From assembly GCA_964570525.1 (NCBI GenBank), contig CAZMYO010000051.1:1-18411 (forward strand): a stretch of 18,411 bases of DNA, read 5' to 3'. The position numbers and the translations under genes are program-made. Source of the DNA: CAZMYO01 sp964570525. GTDB lineage: Bacteria; Patescibacteriota; Patescibacteriia; Magasanikbacterales; GWA2-37-8. Below, piece by piece: positions 14,832-18,411 of this stretch. How positions within the stretch are numbered: position 1 is the first letter of the stretch; the number at the start of each line of letters is the position of its first letter. Under the pieces are notes generated by a model that searched no databases, had not been told where the DNA came from, and saw only the letters and a program-made list of their open reading frames with translations.

Positions 14832-14904
14832 TGGGTCGCGTGGGGATCGAACCCACGACCTTATCCTTAAGAGGGATCTGCTCTACCAGCTGAGCTAGCG
14901 ACCC
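14832..14904 (-). tRNA. tRNA-Lys(CTT)
   Basis: A 73-base cloverleaf: acceptor GGGTCGC/GCGACCC, D stem GCTC/GAGC, anticodon loop CTCTTAA (anticodon CTT), variable loop AGGTC, T stem GTGGG/CCCAC with loop TTCGATC, discriminator A. The outermost anticodon-stem pair is G27-A43, a mismatch. CCA is not encoded. Confidence 0.95.
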
Positions 14905-14933
14905 AGTGATCAGTTAAAAGTCCATTTCGACTA

Positions 14934-15707
14934 TCAAATCGGATCTCCGTCATTTTTTTTCATTATATTAATTTTTGGTCCCTTCCAATCTTTTACTTTG
15001 ACAGCCGCTTCGGCGGCTTCGGTCTGGGCTTCTTGCTTGCTCGTACCCTCCCCGGTCGCGATTAGTTCTTTATCTAGGAATACACCCACGCGAAAATTTT
15101 TGGCGTGATCCGGCCCTTCTTCGTGGAGCACTCGGTAGGTTGGCGTTATTCCCAAAAGTTCCTGGGCGGATTCTTGGAAGCGACTTTTGGCATCGAGGTA
15201 GAGTCCTTGCTCCAGCACATTGGGCAGCTTGGTTACGATCCAACGGGTTACGAACTGCTGCGCCACGTTGTATCCTTGATCTATGTAGATGGCGCCGATG
15301 AGCGCCTCGATAGTGTTGGCCATAATGTAGTTGCGGGCTTTGGTGCCGACGTCTTTCGCTTCGCCGTGGCTTAAAAATAAATATGGCTCCAGGCCGATTT
15401 CATAAGCGATTTCCGCCAAAATATTGGCGTTCACCAGCGCCGCGCGCCAGTTGGTGAGCTCCCCTTCCGGATTGGAATATTCTTGGAAGATAAATTCGGT
15501 AACGATTAATTCAAGAACCGCGTCGCCCAAAAATTCCAGGCGTTCATTATGCCCGAGGGGAAAATCGTGATGTTCATTAAGGTAGGAACGATGGACAAAG
15601 GCCTGTACGAGGTGTTCTTTTTGGCGGAAGTTAATGCCGAGTTTTTTTTCCAACGTGGGAAATTTTTTTTCTTTAACGTCGGATAGGGAGGCGTAGGTAA
15701 GTGGCAT
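14934..15707 (-). CDS. rnc: Ribonuclease III
   Basis: 257 residues, a little longer than E. coli (226). RNase III cuts double-stranded RNA, chiefly in rRNA precursor processing. The signature NERLEFLGDAVL is at 54-65, providing the first catalytic pair (E55, D62). The second signature reads 'ANTIEALIGAIYID' (130-143): the Glu is E134, but Asn131 stands where E. coli has Asp114. A double-stranded RNA binding domain fills about 172-245 ('DAKSRFQESAQELLGITPTY...GEGTSKQEAQTEAAEAAVK'). It follows nusB by 12 bases on the same strand, so rpmF-nusB-rnc is likely one unit for ribosome and rRNA production. The start ATG at 15707 is clear. Confidence 0.96.
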   Translation of the reverse strand: MPLTYASLSDVKEKKFPTLEKKLGINFRQKEHLVQAFVHRSYLNEHHDFPLGHNERLEFLGDAVLELIVTEFIFQEYSNPEGELTNWRAALVNANILAEIAYEIGLEPYLFLSHGEAKDVGTKARNYIMANTIEALIGAIYIDQGYNVAQQFVTRWIVTKLPNVLEQGLYLDAKSRFQESAQELLGITPTYRVLHEEGPDHAKNFRVGVFLDKELIATGEGTSKQEAQTEAAEAAVKVKDWKGPKINIMKKNDGDPI

Positions 15708-15719
15708 AGTGTTTATTGA

Positions 15720-16181
15720 TTAGGCGATTTTGCTTGTCGGAGCAGGTTTAGCCGTTTCGTCTTTGTTTTTTACCAGATCATTATACATTGATCCCAACAC
15801 TCCATTCACAAATCTTCCGGAAGAAGTTCCGCCAAAGCTCTTGGCCAGCTCAATCGCTTCGTTGATGGCTACTTTGGGAGGCACATCTTTAAGAATTTTT
15901 AATTCCAAGACGCCAAGACGCAGAATGTTTCTATCAACAATGGTAATTTGTCCGATCGGCCAGCTTGGGGCATATCGGCTGACAAGTTCGTCAGTCTCTT
16001 TCAAATGATCAATAACGCCATTGACGAGGGCGACGGCAAACTCTTTTTCCTCAAGCCCGGGGGCAAATTCTTTAAGGTTATGCTCAACAATAGCCGGCAA
16101 CGCCGCCGTGGGGTTGCCGCGAAAATCCCATTCAAATAGCGACTGCAGGGCAATGGAACGGGCCAGGTGACGGTTAGGCAT
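15720..16181 (-). CDS. nusB: Transcription antitermination protein NusB
   Basis: 153 residues from the ATG at 16181 (MPNRHLARSIALQSLFEWDF), preferred over the TTG three codons earlier. NusB binds boxA RNA with NusE/S10 in the antitermination complex on rRNA operons. The all-helical NusB pattern is visible: 'RSIALQSLFEWD' at the start, 'VSRYAPSWPIGQITIVDRNILRLGVLELKILKDVPPKVAINEAIELAKSFGGTSSGRFVNGVLGSM' in the second half, the most conserved block of the family. A Lys/Ala/Pro-rich C-terminal tail is extra. It lies between rpmF and rnc on the same strand. Confidence 0.95.
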   Translation of the reverse strand: MPNRHLARSIALQSLFEWDFRGNPTAALPAIVEHNLKEFAPGLEEKEFAVALVNGVIDHLKETDELVSRYAPSWPIGQITIVDRNILRLGVLELKILKDVPPKVAINEAIELAKSFGGTSSGRFVNGVLGSMYNDLVKNKDETAKPAPTSKIA

Positions 16182-16191
16182 AAAGTACAAA

Positions 16192-16252
16192 AATATTGGA
16201 TATTAGATATTGGAACATTTTAATATCTTAGTATCTTTAATATTTATCGGTT
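16192..16252. repeat. AATATTGGATATTAGATATTGG-type repeat between rpmF and nusB
   Basis: AT-rich heptamer-like units (tggatat, tagatat, ttggaac) and a reverse part (taatatc, tagtatc) lie in the 89-base gap. They are reverse-complement relatives of the CCAATAT array in femAB (17033-17064). Confidence 0.5.
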
Positions 16253-16270
16253 GTTCTTGTATGTGCTAGA

Positions 16271-16483
16271 TTATGCCTTTGCTTTTGTTGCAGGACGAGT
16301 TGATTTTTTATCCATCTTGATTACTTGTCTGCCTTTGTAGGCGCCGCAAAAACCGCAAGCGCGATGCGGGCGGGTGGCCTTACCACATTTGGAGCAGATG
16401 CCAATATTCATTTCCTTGAGGGCAAAGTGCGCGGCGCGGCGGCGTTTATCCGAAGAGGTTCGACGATGGCCGGGAAGACCCAT
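16271..16483 (-). CDS. rpmF: 50S ribosomal protein L32 (zinc-binding form)
   Basis: 70 residues, usual length. The N-terminus 'GLPGHRRTSSDKRRRAAHFALKE' matches L32. The zinc ribbon is intact, with CSKCGKATRPHRACGFCG (CxxC, then CxxC), so this is the zinc-containing C+ form. The Lys/Ala-rich tail is typical of large-subunit proteins. It starts at ATG 16483 and heads the rpmF-nusB-rnc group. Confidence 0.95.
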   Translation of the reverse strand: MGLPGHRRTSSDKRRRAAHFALKEMNIGICSKCGKATRPHRACGFCGAYKGRQVIKMDKKSTRPATKAKA

Positions 16484-16490
16484 ATTGTTA

Positions 16491-16527
16491 GTCTATAAAG
16501 TTAATAAAGTCCGTAAAGTCTATAAAT
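16491..16527. repeat. AGTCTATAA repeat units in the rpmF leader
   Basis: Three to four nonamer-like units (agtctataa, agttaataa, agtccgtaa, agtctataa) in tandem. The same units form the ychF leader hairpin at 5864-5943. Confidence 0.7.
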
Positions 16528-16534
16528 TTTGGTA

Positions 16535-16540
16535 ATTATA
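16535..16540 (-). promoter_or_regulatory. Candidate -10 box for rpmF
   Basis: A perfect TATAAT on the minus strand lies about 50 bases upstream of the rpmF start codon, with the AGTCTATAA repeat in between. No good -35 box is seen at 17 bases. Confidence 0.45.
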
Positions 16541-16623
16541 GCCTGGTGGACTATGTCCATCATACTACACTAAAATGGAGATTTTAGCAAGGGGGAAGGG
16601 CTTAATCACAGCTTTTTATTGCG

Positions 16624-16652
16624 TTGACGGGCGGTTGCCTTAGTAGTAGACT
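16624..16652 (+). promoter_or_regulatory. Candidate promoter of the femAB-like gene
   Basis: TTGACG (16624-16629), 17-base spacer, TAGACT (16647-16652). The start codon follows at 16704. The -10 is weak, the -35 and spacing are good. The rest of 16541-16703 shows only a small inverted repeat TGGAC-tat-GTCCA. Confidence 0.5.
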
Positions 16653-16703
16653 GAATAAGCTTGTGTTCAACAGGTTTGTGGCAGTTAGGCGCATACTAAC
16701 AAC

Positions 16704-17797
16704 ATGGAAATAAAATTTTGTACCAGCAAAGAAGAGTGGGATAGCCGTTTGGTATCTCACAGCGAACATGCGCCGTTTACCCAATCGTGGGCCTGGGGTG
16801 AAATTTTGCTTGCCGAAGGAAAAAAAGTTGAGCGACTCGCGGTAATAGAAGGAGGAGAGGTGATAGCGCAGGCACAGGTGGTGTATAACAACTCGTCTTT
16901 TGGTTGGAGGTATGCTTTTTGTCCGAAGGGACCGGTAATAAGTCGAAAGTCGAAAGTCGAAAGTTATGTGAATTGTTTATGCAGTACCTGAAAGATAAGG
17001 ACGTAATTTTTTTACGGATAGAACCCCCTTTGCCAATATCCAATATCCAATATCCAATATCCAAAGTGCTTGACATCAATCCCCGCGCGACAACTATTTT
17101 AGATATAACAAAATCGGAAGATGATCTGCTCGCCGCAATGCACGAAAAGACCCGCTATAATATTCGTTTGGCGGAAAGAAAAGAGTTGAAGATCGTCCCG
17201 ACGGTGAGTCGGGATCCCGCTGTGGCGGGAAAAGATTTGAAGGTTTTGATGAATTTGATGAAAGAAACCGGCCAACGGGACAAGTTTAAGCTGCATTCCG
17301 AAGAGCATTATCGACAGATTCTCAATTCAGTTACAAGTTCCCAGTTGTCGGTTTTTTACAATGGACAACCGATTGCGGTTGGTGTTTTTGTTGGCTTCGC
17401 TGATACCTTTACCTACCTCTATGGCGCGTCGGATTATGAGCATCGTTCGCTCATGGCTCCATATCTAGTGCAGTGGGAAGGAATTAAGCTGGGCAAAAAG
17501 TTGGGCTACAAATATTTTGATTTTTTTGGGATAGCGCCAGGTGATAGTCGAAAGTCGAAAGTCGAAAGTCGAAAGGACGGCGAGCAAATCCTCCCTGTGA
17601 GGGGGGTAGGGGGGTGTGAGCCGTCGGGGACAAAAGAATATAGCTACGATCCTCGTCATCAATACGCCGGCGTGACTAGGTTCAAACTCGGTTTTGGCGG
17701 AAAAATTTTAGAAAATCCCGGCACCTTTGATTTGATTATTTCGCCCAGAAAGTATAAAGTCTATCAGATATTAAGAAGTATCAGAAGGTTGTTTTGA
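16704..17797 (+). CDS. FemAB-like peptidoglycan aminoacyltransferase, frameshifted within a heptamer array
   Basis: FemX/FemAB proteins add amino acids from aminoacyl-tRNA to peptidoglycan precursors at the inner face of the membrane. Frame 1 (16704-16991) gives the N-terminus 'WDSRLVSHSEHAPFTQSWAWGEILLAEGK...AFCPKGPVI' and stops. The other frame continues to 17797 with 'LRIEPPLP', 'LDITKSEDDLLAAMHEKTRYNIRLAERK', and 'HRSLMAPYLVQWEGIKLGKKLGYKYFDFFGI', all family landmarks. The two parts read as one protein of about 364 residues if the frame is changed inside the AGTCGAA array at 16941. One more unit, or two fewer, would restore the frame. A CCAATAT array, a second AGTCGAA array, a hairpin pair and a G-rich tract are also translated. 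It is either phase-variable, a recent pseudogene, or an assembly error in the repeat. Confidence 0.8.
16941..16964. repeat. AGTCGAA array, three units, at the femAB frame break
   Basis: Three perfect 7-bp units (16941-16961) plus a partial unit. Seven is not a multiple of three, so a change in unit number switches the reading frame. Confidence 0.92.
17033..17064. repeat. CCAATAT array, four units, inside femAB
   Basis: Four perfect 7-bp units plus CCAA, translated as 'PISNIQYPISK'. Another length-variable, frame-sensitive site. Confidence 0.92.
17196..17230. repeat. Two adjacent hairpins inside femAB
   Basis: TCCCGAC-ggtga-GTCGGGA (17196-17214) and TCCCGC-tgtg-GCGGGA (17215-17230) stand back to back in frame and encode about 'VSRDPAVAGK', in a loop between conserved FemAB segments. 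The stems resemble the hairpin in the tRNA-Ala islet (4923-4938). Confidence 0.85.
17546..17573. repeat. AGTCGAA array, four units, inside femAB
   Basis: Four perfect 7-bp units encode 'DSRKSKVESRK'. Second array of the same unit in this gene; followed by a G-rich tract (17591-17617) translated as 'LPVRGVGGCEP'. Confidence 0.92.
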
Positions 17798-17809
17798 GCC
17801 CTCGTCGTT
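17798..17809 (+). pseudogene. Possible 12-base tRNA-Arg 5' remnant
   Basis: GCCCTCGTCGTT directly follows the femAB stop codon and is identical to the first 12 bases of tRNA-Arg(TCG) at 14793-14782. It is short, so chance cannot be excluded, but it sits exactly at the outer edge of the GIY-YIG/tRNA-Arg islet. Confidence 0.4.
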
Positions 17810-17819
17810 TCGAAGATCG

Positions 17820-17842
17820 GGTCGGATGACCGGGCGAAGCCC
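17820..17842. repeat. 23-bp leader repeat, copy 1
   Basis: Identical to 18023-18045. It contains the core GGTC-ggat-GACC and the small hairpin GGGC-gaa-GCCC. It precedes both GIY-YIG copies. Confidence 0.9.
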
Positions 17843-17984
17843 CAAAAATCCAAAATTAATTCATTATGAATGTTATTTGAAAAAATCCGATGCGTTGCGC
17901 AGAGAACGATTCTTAAAGACAAGTGAAGGAAGACGATTGTTGAAACAGCAAATTAGAGACATGCTCTCATCGTCCAATGGATAG
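17843..17984 (+). pseudogene. 5'-truncated GIY-YIG nuclease copy
   Basis: The sequence matches the last 47 codons of the gene at 18062 (from 'KNPKLIHYECYLKK' to 'SSSNG' and TAG), with a Thr to Met change near the end. About 132 bases that would include the start codon and both GIY and YIG motifs are missing; the 23-bp leader joins directly to the remnant. It cannot make an active nuclease. Confidence 0.9.
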
Positions 17985-17998
17985 GACATCAGCCTCCG
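17963..17998 (+). pseudogene. 5' half of tRNA-Arg(CCG)
   Basis: 36 bases identical to 18298-18333: acceptor 5' strand, D arm, and anticodon arm up to and including the anticodon CCG. The next bases form a hairpin instead of the rest of the tRNA. Confidence 0.93.
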
Positions 17999-18045
17999 CC
18001 AGGGGATAAACCCCTGGCGCCCGGTCGGATGACCGGGCGAAGCCC
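17998..18045. repeat. Hairpin cluster with 23-bp leader repeat, copy 2
   Basis: GCCAGGGG-ataaa-CCCCTGGC (17998-18018), then GCCCGGTC-ggat-GACCGGGC (18019-18038), then GGGC-gaa-GCCC (18035-18045, overlapping). It starts at the last base of the tRNA half. T-rich sequence (18046-18061) follows up to the nuclease start codon, so the cluster may also act as a terminator or attenuator. Confidence 0.88.
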
Positions 18046-18061
18046 TGTTTAATATTTTTTT

Positions 18062-18319
18062 ATGTATTTTGTTTACGTTCTGCGATTGAAGAATAATGAT
18101 CTTTATAAGGGTTCCACCGCTGATTTAAAAGAAAGAATCATTGAACATCAGCGTGGTAAAGTAGATTCTACGAGAAACAAAAATCCAAAATTAATTCATT
18201 ATGAATGTTATTTGAAAAAATCCGATGCGTTGCGCAGAGAACGATTCTTAAAGACAAGTGAAGGAAGACGATTGTTGAAACAGCAAATTAGAGATACGCT
18301 CTCATCGTCCAATGGATAG
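18062..18319 (+). CDS. Small GIY-YIG nuclease whose 3' end overlaps tRNA-Arg(CCG)
   Basis: 85 residues, single GIY-YIG domain: 'FVYVLRLKNNDLYKGST' carries the two strand motifs (Y-V-Y and Y-K-G in place of GIY and YIG), Arg lies in 'LKERIIEHQRG', 'STR' follows, and the metal-binding Glu is in 'LRRERFLKTSEGRRLLKQ'. The domain is complete and of the stand-alone type common in small-genome bacteria. The last seven codons and stop (18298-18319) are the first 22 bases of tRNA-Arg(CCG), so the protein's C-terminus LSSSNG is encoded by tRNA sequence. The start ATG at 18062 follows a T-rich stretch; no Shine-Dalgarno is clear. Likely an islet-encoded endonuclease; its DNA target is unknown, though the tRNA-Arg gene is the obvious candidate. 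Confidence 0.88.
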   Translation: MYFVYVLRLKNNDLYKGSTADLKERIIEHQRGKVDSTRNKNPKLIHYECYLKKSDALRRERFLKTSEGRRLLKQQIRDTLSSSNG

Positions 18320-18369
18320 GACATCAGCCTCCGAAGCTGGAGATTCAGGTTCGAATCCTGATGAGAGCA
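18298..18369 (+). tRNA. tRNA-Arg(CCG), intact
   Basis: A 72-base cloverleaf: acceptor GCTCTCA/TGAGAGC, D stem GTCC/GGAC, anticodon stem TCAGC/GCTGG with loop CTCCGAA (anticodon CCG), T stem TCAGG/CCTGA with loop TTCGAAT, discriminator A. CCA is not encoded. The 5' 22 bases are shared with the GIY-YIG reading frame and its first 36 bases are duplicated at 17963. Confidence 0.96.
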
Positions 18370-18385
18370 CGAAATTATAGTAACA

Positions 18386-18411
18386 AAAACCTCGCCTTTT
18401 CGGCGGAGGTT
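18386..18411 (+). terminator. Terminator-like hairpin at the window edge
   Basis: AACCTCGCC (18388-18396), loop ttttc, GGCGGAGGTT (18402-18411) form a stem with one bulged G, preceded by A-rich sequence. The expected T run lies outside the window. It would end the tRNA-Arg transcript. Confidence 0.6.

Larger units (their letters stand above)
17820..18369 (+). mobile_element. Candidate GIY-YIG / tRNA-Arg(CCG) islet, two tandem units
   Basis: Unit 1: 23-bp leader (17820-17842), truncated GIY-YIG gene (17843-17984), tRNA-Arg 5' half ending at 17998. Unit 2: hairpins with the same 23-bp leader (18023-18045), complete GIY-YIG gene (18062-18319), intact tRNA-Arg(CCG) (18298-18369). The 156-bp stretch 17843-17998 matches 18178-18333 with about two substitutions and ends exactly at the last anticodon base. 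The order is the same as at the tRNA-Ala islet. Mobility is inferred. Confidence 0.55.

Noticed and set aside
16941..17573. femAB as two separate genes
   Set aside because: Each part holds only a piece of the FemAB fold and they join at a frame-shifting repeat; the internal ATG at 16904 gives a protein with an unrelated first 20 residues.
17820..18045. CRISPR array
   Set aside because: Only two 23-bp copies separated by a gene fragment and a tRNA half, with no spacer pattern and no cas genes.

Overview
The window looks like a chromosomal segment of a Candidate Phyla Radiation (Patescibacteria, Parcubacteria-like) bacterium. This is inferred from gene content and style: a very large surface protein built from LVIVD and 'STNPG/GRVPVKV' modules, a compact type IV pilus assembly operon, a FemAB-like enzyme, small stand-alone GIY-YIG nucleases beside tRNA genes, and many short palindromes and heptanucleotide repeats, some inside coding sequence. 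TGA is a normal stop (for example in pilB, pilN and rnc), so the TGA-to-glycine code of Gracilibacteria/SR1 is excluded.

Layout. (1) 2-4495, + strand: a 5'-truncated surface protein with a predicted seven-bladed propeller and three copies of a phage-tail-like module, ending at a bidirectional terminator. (2) 4551-5017, - strand: promoter, tRNA-Ala 5' fragment, hairpin, GIY-YIG nuclease, then intact tRNA-Ala(GGC). (3) 5143-5750, - strand: a GC-rich, Cys-rich lipoprotein-like gene with a tandem 186-bp repeat and its own strong promoter, unlike its surroundings. (4) 5826-7808, + strand: ychF and a VIT1/CCC1-family membrane protein. (5) 14600 down to 7813, - strand: the pilus operon pilB-pilC-pilM-pilN-pilO, a small membrane protein, and a THUMP/UPF0020-type RNA methyltransferase. 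(6) 14722-14904, - strand: tRNA-Arg(TCG) and tRNA-Lys(CTT). (7) 16483 down to 14934, - strand: rpmF-nusB-rnc, a translation and RNA-processing cluster. (8) 16704-17797, + strand: a femAB-like gene frameshifted inside a heptanucleotide array. (9) 17798-18369, + strand: a second GIY-YIG/tRNA islet, with a truncated earlier unit, tRNA-Arg(CCG) 5' half, hairpins, a complete GIY-YIG gene, and intact tRNA-Arg(CCG) that the nuclease reading frame enters. A terminator-like hairpin ends the window.

The most notable signal is the parallel between the two GIY-YIG islets. At two unrelated tRNA loci (Ala and Arg) the order is the same in transcription direction: tRNA 5' half, hairpin, GIY-YIG ORF, complete tRNA. 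At the Ala locus a near-perfect sigma-70 promoter lies upstream of the dead tRNA fragment rather than the intact gene. This is what insertion into the original tRNA gene would leave if the element carried a replacement 5' half. I propose a small tRNA-targeting, tRNA-regenerating homing element. This is an inference from architecture.

A second theme is invasion of coding sequence by short repeats: heptamer arrays in ychF and femAB, and palindromes in the methyltransferase and femAB. In femAB the array length could switch the reading frame.
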